Shown: positions 43,518 through 54,845, counted from the first letter of the stretch. The stretch: DNA of 64,000 bases from Strobilurus pachycystidiatus (GCA_019915135.1 JAHLMK010000021.1:310001-374000); one strand, 5' to 3'. Notes: generated by a model not told the origin, from the letters alone. Made by a program: numbers and translations.

Positions 43518-45077
43518 ATGTTGAATCATCCCGATCCTTATAACTCTGTCATGCTTCCTCCTGCTCACCCTCACCCTCCCCCAGAGTACTCCTCCGTGCC
43601 CCACTTTGGCGAAGCCCGGCTGGAACACAGTCCTTCGAGGCGACAGCGCCTTCCCACAGAAACATGGCTCAAGACCGATGGCAGCGTAACTATCGCACTC
43701 TCTGAACAAGAGAAAGACTCCAATGTCCCGCGATACGGACGTCGCGGGCGCATCCAGGGCGCGCTTCTTCTGGACAATCGTGAAGTCGTTGCAACGGTCA
43801 TCATCAAGGTGCGCATGATCTCATGTTTCTGGGTGCATTCCCCACAAGCAACCTTTTTTGCGCAGCTCTCGGGAAGAATGATATTGTCGGACGGGGAGAG
43901 CGAGCGGACAGTGGGGACAGTGGGAACCGAGCAATGTTTGTGGAGTGCCTCGGAACAACAGATGTGTCCTGGGGCGATCCCCTTCTCGCTGAAGTTTCCC
44001 GATACGTGTGTGGATACAAGTAGCGGGGAACCATATCCCCTTCCTCCATCGTACAGTGCAGCCCACCTGGGCGTACTGGTGCAGTATATGCTGCTTGTAG
44101 AGGTCACAGACCGCAGAAAGCCCGCGTTGGGGTTCATATCGAGGAATCGCGTGTAAGTGATGTTTGCGTTCTGGATCATTGACTGATCATTACCAGAGTG
44201 CGCATCCCGCTTATATACTCTCCGCGTGCACGGCCTTCCCAACCACTTCTGCACCGACCGGCGTTCTTGTACAGCGTCAAGGCATCACCTGAGGAATGGA
44301 GGCAGAGTTTGGTGGAGGTGAAGATGAAGGGTGACTCGAATCTCAAACCGATAAACTGTAACGTGGGCGGCTATTCAGTACAGTCTTATTCAATAACTCA
44401 TATTCTACAGGTATTCATCCCCGCCGTCCAAACTTTCTCGGTCTCTGACGAGATCCCGTTCCACATCCAGCTGACAGGTCCAGTTCAGTCCCTCCACGCG
44501 TTCTTCTCCTCTGAGTCTTTTTCTTCTCCGGCACCTCCCTCCTTATCCTCGAAGTCACCTCCGTACTCCCCCAGAGATACAGGCTCAGAAGCACCCCCTT
44601 ACTTATCCGTCAGCCTCCTCCGCCAGGTTATCGTCAACCTACAGGGCAATGGGAAGACCACAACACGAAACAGCATCATCGGGACGTCCTCTCTGCGCCC
44701 CGTACCTCCCCCAGCAACGTCCTCACCACCAAGGAGAGAGGTGCACATTGACTGGGAGGGCGAGGCGAAGTGCTATGAGGATGTCAAGGTCGGAGGGTTT
44801 TCCGTGGCCGGTATTGTTGTCAAGGTGGGTGTTTCTCTTATTGGGAGTCGGGACTGGGTTGAATTGGCTGGACAGTGGTGTTGAGTCCCATCCGATCATT
44901 CTTTCAGCTGCCGTGCATGCTAAGTACTTATACCTTGCCTTATGATTGTAGGATTATATTATGGTCGAGCTGAAGCCGCCAGACTCTGGCTCTGGACCTG
45001 GATCGCCGTTCTTGCCCACGCGAAACGCGATTGGGGTCTTGATCGTGACCGATCCGTGGACAGACGATGCAGCGTAG
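43518..45077 (+). CDS. Arrestin-like protein, copy 1
   Basis: Predicted arrestin-fold protein; fungal arrestin-related adaptors link cargo to ubiquitin ligases, but this small type has no clear PY motif. The start at 43518 gives MLNHPDPYNSVMLPPA (43551 is an alternative ATG). Exons contain PPPEYSSVPHFGEARLEHS, RYGRRGRIQGALLLDNRE, LSGRMILSDGESERTVGTV, IPFSLKFPDTC, HLGVLVQYMLLVEVTDRRK, RIPLIYSPRARPSQPLL, VFIPAVQTFSVSDEIPFHI, YLSVSLLRQVIVNLQGNGK and REVHIDWEGEAKCYEDVKV. The final exon starts at 44953 (DYIMVELKPPD) and ends WTDDAA. The strand pattern and the 'xxIxGxLxL' and 'IPFxLxLP' phrases are arrestin-N-like. The gene at 46120 is a tandem paralogue with identical intron positions. The PPPEY motif near the N terminus may bind a WW domain. 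Confidence 0.75.
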
Positions 45078-46119
45078 CGTTCAGGAGCAGACTGGACATG
45101 GAAGTAGAACTTGATTCGAAATATCTCATCTTCCTTTTGTATCCTAGAGCGTTGTGTATCTGAGGTGAGCGCTGAGCGGACAACTTCTCCGGCTTGCGGA
45201 AGGAGAGGTCTATACAAATGTGCACTCCGGATCCTCTTCGTCGACTGGGTCCAGAATTGCTACAATTGGAGAGTCTACTAAGTTGGATCCACCTGTAAAA
45301 AGTTGAGATAGTTGTCAAGTTGATGATGTTGTGACGATCTGTTTTGCGGCGTGGCGTCGTGATATAAGACATTTCGGGGACTCATGGTGGTACCTCTAGC
45401 TAATACTTATATACAGTGTAACAAAGCGTGTCGAGTCGCGTCTGCAGCTGATTGTGTTGTTTGCCTCGGCTTGGCAAGACTTGCGGCGATCCGTCTTTGC
45501 CTGGGCCCTGGATCAAGTTCTCTTTAGTTAACAACTTATCACCATCATCGAACTCGAGCGCTCTATACCATCTGGATACAGACGCACCATAACTCGATGA
45601 ATATTCTTCGCCGTTGGTCACTGGCGGGGACAATCCTAGAAGGATCTCTGCCGTCTTTTGTGGCCACGCTGCCAAATCAGCTCTACTGGAGATCCGGTAC
45701 AAAGATAGACATTGACAAGCGCAGAATTCTTTGCACCGTCTCGCCATCTGACTCCGCGGGTCGTAATGCGGCTGCACTTCGGCTGATAGACGTTCATGAT
45801 CCCTTGTCACAAGAGGCTCAGTACTGAGTACCTAGAGAGGTATGAAGGCAGGGAGGAAGGTATGTATTGTTGACGTCGTCCGCGCTCGCACTCACGATGC
45901 TATGATGATAGGTCGTATCGATCTATTTTGCTTTTTGTCCACATGTATGAGTAACGGACATTGCGAGAAGTCAATCTTCTTGGGTATTCACTCGCCGAGT
46001 CATTGTACCCTGGCACTGATGCATTCGCATCCGATACGGTGACGCGCTGTTGGCTTTATAACACAAAACCTTATTGGCACTATGAGAACCTCCCCTCCCA
46101 AGATTGTATATTGTCCAAT
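45078..46119. other. Spacer between tandem arrestin-like genes
   Basis: About 1 kb, carrying the 3' end of copy 1 and the promoter of copy 2. A 136-codon minus-strand frame (45810-45400) has only a GTG start and no recognisable domain. No repeat seen. Confidence 0.4.
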
Positions 46120-47585
46120 ATGCCTCCCGCTCTTGCCACCGCTCCTGCCCCTCCCCCAGAATACTCCTCCACACCGCACATTGGTGAAGCCCAGCTGGAA
46201 CAGAGTCCTTCCCGGCGACGGCGCCCCCCTACAGAAACATGGCTCAAAACCGAGGGCAGCGTGACTATCACACTCTACGAGCAAGAAAGGGACGCCCGTC
46301 TTCCTCGATATGGGCGGCGCGGACGCATCGAGGGCGCGTTGATCTTGGACAATCGAGAGTTCGTTGCAGGGGTTCGCGTCAAGGTGGGCATAATCTGTAT
46401 CCCCCAGACTTTCAAAACTGGTACTAACGGTCGTGGGTATAGCTGCTGGGAAGGATGACACTGTCGAACGGGGAGCGCCAGCGGTCGATAGAGACCGTGG
46501 AGACTGAGCAGCTTCTGTGGACTGGCGGTGATGGCGCTTCGAAGACATGCCCGGACTCCATACCATTCTCGTTAAAATTGCCCGAGATGTACTTGGAAGA
46601 GTCGGACTCGAAGGCTTACCCGCTCCCGCCGTCATTCAAGGCAGCTCACCTCGGCGCGATGGTGCAGTATATGGTGAATGTCGAGATCACGGACCGCCGG
46701 AGGCCTGCGTTGGGGTTCATATCGCGGGATCGGGTGTACGTGCTACTACCAGTACCACCACATAGTTGACTGACGAATGATACGTAGAGTGCGCTTCCCG
46801 TTGATATACTCCCCTCGTACACGGCCGTCCCAGCCACCCATGCACCAACCGCGGTTATTGTCGAGCGTCAAGGTCTCACCGGAGGACTGGATGCAGAGTT
46901 TGGTGGAGGTCAAGACGAAAAGCGAATCGACTCTCGAGCTGATCGCCTGTAACGTGAGAAACTACAATCTGCCATCCACTCAGTGAGTATTACTGACTCA
47001 GTGCTCTTCAGGTATTTATCCCCGCTGTCCAAACCTTTGCGGTCTCCGATGCAATCCCTTTTCACGTCCAGCTAACCGGGCCAATGCAGTCCATTCGTGC
47101 ATTCTTTTCCTCTAGCTCTATATTCTCGACAGCTCCTTCTTCCTCCACTCTATCTTCCTCGCCGACGTACGCCGTCAAAGACACGCCATCGTATATATCC
47201 GTCAGCCTCCTCCGTCAGGTTACCGTCGACGTACATGGTGATGGGAAGACCACGACGCGAAATAGCGTCATCGGGACATCTACTTTGCGTCCTGTGCCTC
47301 CTCCAGTAGCTGCCACTACAACTAGGGAAGTCCACATTGATTGGGAGGGTGAGGCAAGGTGCTTTGAAGACGTGAGGGTAGGAGGGTTCTCTACGGCGGG
47401 GCTCGCTGTCAAGGTGCGCATTGATATTGCGCGATGGCATGGAGTCTGTTGTCACTCATGCAAGTTTCATTTAGGACTTCCTCATGGTCGAGCTGAAGCC
47501 CCCAGACTCGGCGCCGTTCTTGCGTACAGAGAACGCGGTAGCTGTGGTGATTGTGATGGACCCGTGGACGGATGATGCAGCATAG
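46120..47585 (+). CDS. Arrestin-like protein, copy 2
   Basis: Tandem paralogue of the gene at 43518 on the same strand. Start MPPALATAPAPPPEYSSTP. The blocks match one to one: RYGRRGRIEGALILDNRE, LLGRMTLSNGERQRSIETV, IPFSLKLPEMYL, HLGAMVQYMVNVEITDRRR, RFPLIYSPRTRPSQPPM, VFIPAVQTFAVSDAIPFHV, YISVSLLRQVTVDVHGDGK, REVHIDWEGEARCFEDVRV. The last exon codes DFLMVELKPPDSAPF and ends WTDDAA, stop 47583-47585. Introns occupy the same places, so the duplication copied a gene with its introns. Both keep PPPEYSS at the N terminus and a basic box (PSRRR/PSRRQ). About 400 residues. A role in cargo or signalling scaffolds is likely but not shown. Confidence 0.77.
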
Positions 47586-47844
47586 GAATTGGATGGAGAA
47601 GAACTTGTGTGTTGTTTGCAAGGGTGTGGTGGGCTGGTATTACTACTTACTGCCGCATACTATCCAGACAAACCCCCTTTACACAAGCTGACACCATTGA
47701 ACTATGTAACAAACCCAGGGTGTGTTCCGCCTTTGGAAGAAACAAATGAGCCCATTCCCATTCGAGTTCTTTCAGTGGCCGTGGGCCGGTACAGGTGATA
47801 ATACGTATTATCACCATCGAGTAATTCTATCACCTCCCATCACC

Positions 47845-50800
47845 ATGTCGAGCAACGAAGACGACGACAGCGAGATTCAGAGCAAAAGGCGCAGAGTCCA
47901 GCGCGCATGCGACGCTTGCCGTCGCAAAAAGAGTGCGTTCTAGCCTAAGACATGTGCCTCAAACCCTGACACCCTTTGATTGCGTGTAGTCAAATGCAAG
48001 TCTTGCTATTACTTAGTCCAAATGAACGGAACTGGAACGGGATCTATTATCATGCAGGCGACGGCGCCCATATGCCCGGAAATCAGTGCTCGAATTGCTC
48101 GGTGTACAAACTTGACTGCACGTATGTCGAGGCGGCAAGGGTGAGCACGACTTGTTACCCTTGCAACTCGTCCGACATGGAAGTAATCCGCAGCATGGTA
48201 TAGAAACGCGGACCGCCGAAAGGGTGCGTTCCAGTCAACATGGCCTACTATATGCCCCCATCCAACAGTATTTCATGGCAGATACGTCGAGAGTCTGGAG
48301 GCACGCATAGAAAAGATGGATCAGATGCTGCATCGGGTCCGTGGACGGCTAACCTTCCAAACCAGACTGTTCGTCGCTCACTTTAGCCTAGCTGATGCCC
48401 GAGGCGGACTTTACCAAGGAATTTGGCAGCCGATTCAGCAAGGAGCCATGGCTGGTTGAGCCCAACAACGCCAATGTCCCCGACATCATGCGCGTCATTC
48501 AGAATCACGATGCCAAAGCCTCTGTCAACTGTGGCCCCATGGCTAAGCGATTGGGGAACACCTTCAATTCTGCGGAGGAGGAGCTGCTCGAGGAGGAGCT
48601 GCAGCATCTGACGCTCGTCGACAACCTCTACCAGACGCGGGTTCCGGACGGGAATGGGCTCAGGTTCCTCGGCAAGTCGAGCGAGGCACAGCTCCTCAAG
48701 ACCGCGCTGGATCTCAAGAGTGGATACCTCGGCGCCGACTCATATGCCTCCCGGACTCGAATCACGATCCCTCCCTCCAGTCGGCCCGAGTTCTGGAACG
48801 TGTTACCAGTGAGTAACTTAGCACTGGCATGCGTCCGTCCTCTCTTTTTGATGTCAATCCATAGTGGGAGGACGACGACGAGGTCACGGAGCCCGTTTTC
48901 CCCTCATACGCCTTCCCCGACGATGACTTGCTCCACGACCTCACCGAGCTCTACTTTACGCGTACCAACATCTTCATGCCCCTCCTCCATCGGCCCACAT
49001 TCGACCGCGCCCTTGCAGAGCGACTCCATCACAAGGATTCCCATTTCGCCTCTGTGGTCCTCCTCGTCTGTGCGTGTGCATCGCGCTATTCGGACGACGA
49101 TCGCGTGCTTTTGGATGGCGAGACGTCGCGGCATTCCAGCGGGTGGAGGTGGTTCAAGCAAGTGCAGGTCATACGCAAGTCGCTCGTGTGCCCAGTGACC
49201 TTGTACGACCTGCAGGTCTATGTGGTGAGTTCCAAATCTTTGCTGGGCAAAACTTTTACTCATGAACCGCGACCCGTGTTAGCTATCGACGGAGTTCCTG
49301 TCGGGATCTTCAGCGCCTCAGGCATCGTGGACTATGGTCGGCGTGGGCCTTCGGATGGCGCAGGACGTCGGCGCCCACAGAAGAAAGGACAACAACATGA
49401 AGAACACAGTGGAAAACGAGCTTTGGAAGCGAGCATTCTGGTACGACATACATCAGGATTGTAACTTGCTCTGCCCTCACCGTGAACGTCAGGATCTTGG
49501 TCGTCATGGACCGCTCGAGTTCCTCCGCTCTGGGGAGACCGTGTGCAATACACGATGAAGAGTACGTTAGATGCCTCCCCGTGGCGGACTGCACATAACT
49601 TTTTTCGCAGTATCGATGTTGATTTTCCTGCGGAATGCGACGACGAGTACTGGGAGACTGAGGACCCCGAACAGGCGTTCAAACAGCCTCCAGGGAAACC
49701 ATCCTACGTCACGCACTTCAATACCTTCCTTCGGTTGAATCAGCTCTTGGCGTTCTGTCTGAGAAGTATCGTCAGTAAACTACTACTTTCTGGGTAAGAC
49801 AAAAACTAAATCGGTTACATGCAGTACTCTTTGAACAAGAGCAAGATCCTTCTGGGCATCTCCGGAAGCCAGTGGGAACAGCACCTCGTGGTTGAACTGG
49901 ACTCTGCGCTGAACCGATGGGTCGATTCCATACCGAATCATTGCAAGTCCTCCCCTCTCTCTCTCCCGCTTTCTTGTTGTACTCAACAGGCAGTAACACT
50001 AGTGCGCTGGGACCCCAACCGCGAGAACCTGCTCCACTTTGACCAATCGGCCCATCTGTACATCTCGTATTACCACTTGCAGATCCTCATCCACCGGCCG
50101 TTCATCCCGAGCATGCGCGGTACCAAGGGCAAGAAGCCCTCAGAGTCAATGTCCTTCCCGTCTCTGGCGATATGCACCAACGCAGCGCGGTCATGCTCGC
50201 ATGTCGTGGACATACATTCGAAGAGGAGTGTCGCGATGCCGTACATTAGTGTGAGTAGTGCAAGTTCACTTGTCATTAAATGGACATCGAACTACATCAT
50301 GATCAGATGCCCGTGTTAACGGCGGGGATCGTGCTGCTGTTCAACATCTGGGGAGGCCAGCGGTCAGGCCTTTCGATCGACCCGAATAAGGAGATGAGCG
50401 ACGTGCACAAGTGTATGAGGATGTTGCAGAATTTGGAGTCAAGGTGAGGTTTCATCCACTTGCAAAGTCTCATTTATACCTGATCTTTTCATAGGTGGCA
50501 TATCGCTGGTCGACTTTGGTATGCTCACAGTACACTACACCTGTGTGTTCATTGTTGACGACAAGATTATTTTAGGGATATCCTGTACGAATTGGCATCC
50601 GTGGGGGATCTGCCGTTGCCGAACTGGACTAGCAACAAGCGGGAGAGGGACACGGACTCGGATAGGCCACAGCCTGCCAGTGCTATGGAGATCAAAGAGC
50701 CCAGGACTATGGCGGGAACGAGGAGGGTGGCGGCAACTCGGACTCGGAAGCAGGACAATCCAGACTCGCCCTCGACATTTGCACCGCCGATGATACCGCC

Positions 50801-51211
50801 CAGTCCCCAACCACAACAACAACAACAGATGTCGTTCGCACTGCCGATGTATAGCAACGAGCTCGGGCGGATTCCCTTACATGGACAGGTCAACTTCTCG
50901 TCGGGTCCGACTCAGCAGCAAATGGATGGCACGGGGTGGGGGTTCGGGAACGAGGACTTTGGATTCTCACAGTTCTTGGACATTTCTCCGGATTCTGGGT
51001 ACGAGACGATGCCGCCCCAGCCCCAGGCCCAGGACGATACGATTGCGATGTGGTCTAGTGCGCCGAGTGGGTTTGAGTGAGTGGTTTTTCGTTGTAGCTT
51101 GCCATGCTTATGTGTGTGTGTGTGTGGTGTAGGCTGGACGATTGGGGCACGTATTTGACCAATGCGCAGAACCACTGGCATGGCCCCGGGCCGGGAGGGG
51201 GCAATATGTAA
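47845..51211 (+). CDS. Zn2Cys6 transcription factor with fungal_trans domain
   Basis: Nuclear DNA-binding regulator, about 900 residues. The start MSSNEDDDSEIQSKRRRVQR leads to a binuclear zinc cluster CDACRRKK / IKC / DGAHMPGNQCSNC..LDC, encoded over three exons. The middle one (47990-47995) is 6 nt and is followed by a GC-AG intron (47996-48057). A linker YVESLEARIEKMDQMLHR looks like the usual short coiled coil. The fungal_trans region includes LTELYFTRTNIFMPLLHRP, FASVVLLVCACASRYSDD, ASWTMVGVGLRMAQDVGAH and, after further introns, NLLHFDQSAHLYISYYHLQILIHRPF. The C-terminal 180 residues are low complexity with a QPQQQQQ run and FGFSQFLDISPDSGYETM, a possible activation region. The end is LDDWGTYLTNAQNHW, stop 51209-51211. 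A (TG)n tract lies in the last intron. It resembles the xylanase-regulator-type architecture, but the target set is unknown. Confidence 0.85.
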
Positions 51212-52507
51212 GATATCATATCCCAGGCGTATTTTTTTTTTCTTAGATAGCTTCATCCTTCCGTGATGATGATGCACCGCGCCATACTGTAATGCCATTA
51301 TTCCCCAACTCGACTCGGAAGTCCAGACGCTCTCCATACGAATCAGACTAGCAGAGGAACATTCAATGTCGTACACTGGCAACATCAGCAAGGCAGCTGC
51401 GGTCGACGGATGTTATGTCGGTCTTTGTTCTGCGTCCTTCCTCTTCCGCGGACTGCAGACAACCGACTCGGAACCAGGGCAAACATTCTTCTGACCAAGT
51501 GTTTAGTTAGGGACGCGGTGAGGCCAGTGCTGTGAGGACGATGCCTGGAACGAGTGCGCCGAGTGTGTTTTGTTGGCCGGTCTCCTGTGATGACGAAGCC
51601 TGTGTGGCCCTCCGGATCCGCTGGCCTTCCACGCTCAACCTTTGGCGGAATCAAACTATCGAGGATACTCAGTGTAGGACCAGGATGAGTCTGGACTCGC
51701 GCATTGTCTTCCACGTCCTCTTCTGCTCAGACTCTGAATGTATGGCTTCCTACGGCCCGGTGCCGGTGCCCTTCTTGTCTTGTTCCGTTTTCCGTTCAAC
51801 TTTTTTTATCACCTCCCCATGTCCTCGAGTCCGGCGTCACCTAATGCGTTCTTTTGGGGTAAGGACTCGGAAAGTAACACGAACTTGGGAAGCCATATCT
51901 ACCTTGCATGGAATTTGTCCTCACCAACCAAACCACACTGGCATGGACTCGGACGTTCCTTCCCAGTGCCAGCAGCCGGTGGCGTGTTAGCCTCCGAGGC
52001 TATTTTTGCCAAGAACGGGGAGTTGCAGGTGGAAGTAGCGGGGCCGGTGGGAGGATGACCATGGAGCCCGTTCCCCCACCTCATTTACTACGCGTCTCAG
52101 AGCCCTAATTTACCGTCTTTACCTTGACGCGTCTCAGAATCCTCCGTCTGCGGATTCAAGTCATACGCACACACCTCACTATCCTACATTCAAGGTACAA
52201 TGAGATTGAACGTAGACGTAGAAATAAGTAATGGTCTAACGCGCCACCCAGGGCCAGGTTGGAGCAATGGGGCAGATCCAAGGCTGGACGGGAAGGATAA
52301 GTGAACGTGTGGCGCAGTGGAATCAATGCCTGACGGGTCCGTCCGTCACGGTGACTGTTGAAAGACGACAATGAACGTTTGTCGTGTGTAACATTAAACA
52401 GTCCAATGGGCGTCGGGCATCACTGTTCAAACGTTCATTGTCGAGTAGTGCTAAGTCCAGTGTCCAGAGTCCAGACTCGTCACTCCAGTGTCCAGCCTCC
52501 ATGTCCA
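51212..52507. other. 1.3-kb intergenic region with a small inverted repeat
   Basis: No convincing gene; a 106-codon plus-strand frame at 51738-52058 lacks a recognisable domain. A perfect 16-bp inverted repeat (CGACAATGAACGTTTG at 52366-52381, its complement at 52428-52443) encloses 46 bp. Just before the next transposon the word GTCCAG is repeated about six times (52455-52515). Confidence 0.4.
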
Positions 52508-52981
52508 CTGTCCAGTAGGGTAGTGGGGGAAACCTATGTTTCCCCCCGAAAACGGTTTGACTCGGTAACTAACCGGTTTGGAACCGGTTCCAAACCTCGA
52601 AGGGCTGGGAAGATAGGTTTGAAACCTGTCACATGATTTTATCATGTGATCTAGTGGCCGGAGGTTCTCAAAGCATATGTGGCGTAAAATACTGAGGAAG
52701 ACACCTGCAGTCTGACCAAATGCACATGCAAGTCTCTGTGGTAGCAATGAGTGAATGCTTTGGGACTGGAAAGCTCAGAAACAAGACTTCTGAGAGCTAT
52801 TTGTGGCCGCCAGATTGAGGCGGGACTGGGGCGGGAGGCGCGCGGCGGGATCACGTGAAAATATCACGTGAGGGTTTGAAACCGGTTCCAAACCGGTATC
52901 AAACCTGGCGGGGCGGCGGGGTCGGTACCAAACCGGTTTGGTACCGCCTCTGGAGGTTTACCCCACGGCCCTACTGTCCAG
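52508..52981. mobile_element. TIR element (hAT-like, TAGGG ends) with 8-bp TSD
   Basis: The element spans 52516-52973 (458 bp). The ends are inverted: TAGGGTAGTGGGGGAAACCT on the left, and the reverse complement of TAGGGCCGTGGGGTAAACCT on the right. The 8-bp repeat CTGTCCAG flanks it exactly at 52508-52515 and 52974-52981. Inside are many GGTTTGAAACC/GGTTCCAAACC words and paired CACGTGA/TCACGTG and CACATGAT/ATCATGTG palindromes. No coding capacity. The right part is homologous, in opposite orientation, to 55310-55440 in the nested pair downstream. Confidence 0.85.
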
Positions 52982-53087
52982 TTGACGCGGCGCGCGCCCG
53001 TCGCCCGAAAATGGTAGAATTGAAATTGAAAAATCAAGATTCAAGAACTCAAAGTAGAGTGTAGCAAAAAACCACGCTCTACATACA

Positions 53088-53159
53088 TGCCCATTGGCTG
53101 GATTGAACAACCGACCTCACCATTACGAGTGGCGCGCTCTACCACTGAGCTAAACGGGC
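53088..53159 (-). tRNA. tRNA-Thr (anticodon CGT)
   Basis: Read on the minus strand, it folds as a full cloverleaf. Acceptor GCCCGTT pairs with AATGGGC, the D arm is GCTC/GAGC, the anticodon arm is CGCCA/TGGTG with loop CTCGTAA (anticodon CGT, reads ACG), and the T arm is GGTTG/CAGCC with loop TTCAATC. The discriminator base is A. No intron. It is identical to the copy at 54774-54845 but inverted. Confidence 0.93.
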
Positions 53160-53508
53160 GATGTGTTCTGCAGATGGGGGTTTCCCATAGCACGGCGGGC
53201 TTTCTCTTGCCACTGACGATCATCAGCTTTAGAACTGTCGGCGCGTCCTGGTCCGACTCGCGGAATGGAAGAGCAGCCTTATCGTATTCGCGTCGTCACC
53301 CGACTTGCTGGCAGCTGCGCATCTGGATCCTGACGCCGCCGCGACGGGATGTGACGCACGCCAAGCCAGCGCGACGTCGCGCGACTGCGGACCTCTGCAG
53401 TTTGGGGTATAAAGGCCAAGCTGTCGTTCAACAACACACGAACCACCCACGAACCAATTCACATCAACCAACACCACACCGCAACCACACACCACAACCA
53501 CACCAATC

Positions 53509-53828
53509 ATGCCCGGACACGACGTACGCCCCCATCCCATCCCATCTCCTATCCGCGCACCGTGACTGATTGCGATTGACTGCAGGATAAGCACAACAAC
53601 AACCACAGCCACGGCGGACAACACGGTGGGCCTCCTCCCCAGGGCGGACATGGTGGTCCTCCCCCCCAGCAGCACGGTGGCCCTCCTCCCCAGCAGCACG
53701 GTGGACCTCCTCCTCAGGGCGGGCACGGTGGTCCTCCTCCCCAAGGCGGGCATGGGGGTCCTCCTCCTCAGGGTGGACACGGTGGACATGGCCAGGAGCA
53801 AGGCCACGGGCACGGTGGCAAGCATTAG
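53509..53828 (+). CDS. Small His/Gly/Pro-rich repeat protein
   Basis: Two exons, 53509-53523 and 53586-53828, give 85 residues: MPGHD, then DKHNNNHSHGGQHGG. After that come about six copies of a repeat of the form (Q/H)GGPPPQ with GGHGG or QQHGG between, and a tail GHGHGGKH. A TATA-like box (GGGGTATAAAGG) lies at 53403-53414, about 100 bp before the ATG. The histidines (about one in six residues) could bind Ni, Cu or Zn. Similar tiny HGGPPP proteins exist in fungi, but I know of no function. No signal peptide. The codon choices vary between repeat units (CCTCCTCCC, CCTCCTCCT), so the protein repeat is kept while the DNA drifts, arguing for a real gene. Confidence 0.7.
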
Positions 53829-54066
53829 GGGATGGGACTCGGATGTACTTAGGACAAGAGAGAAAGAACGAAAGGAATTGAATTGAATTGAACGTGAACG
53901 CGTGAACATTGAAATGAAATAAGATGAATACGACGCGTATCCCGTCCCTGTCGTCGAGCAATACACGTCTGCGCGACGTGCGTGAGCGTGGGAGCCCGAG
54001 ACGGGGCGGGGTAGATGCCCGTTAGCGGTGTAACAGCAACGGTCACCAAGCATCCACGCAGCGAGA

Positions 54067-54612
54067 ATGGCAGACGTGAGCGACGCGGCGATCAGCGAGG
54101 CGTACCAGGATGTCCGCAACGACAAGACCGACACCACCTGGCTCTTGCTCGACTACGAGGTCCGTCTCTCCATCTATCCATCCATCCATCTCTTACACCA
54201 ACCCGCCTTATAGTCCGACCGCTCCGACGTCCTACAACTAACCGCCACCGGCACGGGCGGGCTCGCCGACTTTGTCTCGCACCTCCAGGACGGCCGCGCC
54301 TCCTTCGGCTACGTCCGCGTCACATACGCCAACGACAAAGAGTCCAAGCGCGAAAAGTTCGTCCTCGTCATCTGGATATCGCCGACGTGCAAGGTCATGC
54401 GCAAGGCGAAGATTAGCGTGCATAGCGCGGATGTCAAGAACCAGTTGAGGGTGTTCAGTATTGAGGTCCCGGCGAGGGAGAAGTGCGTTCCCCCCACTCG
54501 TCTCATCCTCACTGATTGTGATTGTGATTGTGTACGTAGGAGCGACCTGGACGAAGACGCCATCGTCGTCAAGCTCAGAAAGGCCGGCGGCGCGAGCTAT
54601 GATGGGGTTTAG
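54067..54612 (+). CDS. Coactosin-like ADF-H protein
   Basis: Actin-filament-binding protein of the ADF/cofilin-homology superfamily. Exons 54067-54159, 54214-54482 and 54540-54612 give 144 residues. Sequence order: MADVSDAAISEAYQDVRND, TDTTWLLLDYE, SDVLQLTATGTGGLADFVSH, FGYVRVTYANDKESKREKF, VLVIWISPTCKVMRKAKIS, VHSADVKNQLRVFSIEVPAR and SDLDEDAIVVKLRKAGGASYDGV. The length, the 'FxYVRV...SKR.KFVLI.W' strand pair and the KLRKAGGA..D tail are typical of coactosin. Exon 2 is followed by a GT-rich intron. It lies between the two inverted tRNA-Thr genes. Confidence 0.9.
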
Positions 54613-54773
54613 CGAGGGGTTTAGAAGACGCTTGTACAAATCGAATGCACGCACACGAACACGAACACCAACACACCGTATAATAATAACATCTCCATCT
54701 CCATCTCCTTCTTGCTGTCTCTCTGTCCGTGTTCGTGACGTGCACATGCCCGCCCCCACACTAGACTTGCATC

Positions 54774-54845
54774 GCCCGTTTAGCTCAGTGGTAGAGCGCG
54801 CCACTCGTAATGGTGAGGTCGGTTGTTCAATCCAGCCAATGGGCA
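54774..54845 (+). tRNA. tRNA-Thr (anticodon CGT), second copy
   Basis: Same 72-nt sequence as the minus-strand copy at 53088-53159: acceptor GCCCGTT/AATGGGC, loop CTCGTAA with anticodon CGT, T loop TTCAATC. No intron. The start is about 160 bp after the coactosin stop. Confidence 0.93.

Noticed and set aside
53229..54137. 302-codon minus-strand open frame
   Set aside because: Shadow of the HGGPPPQ gene and flanks; the plus-strand model has splice sites, a TATA box and a repeat conserved at protein level.
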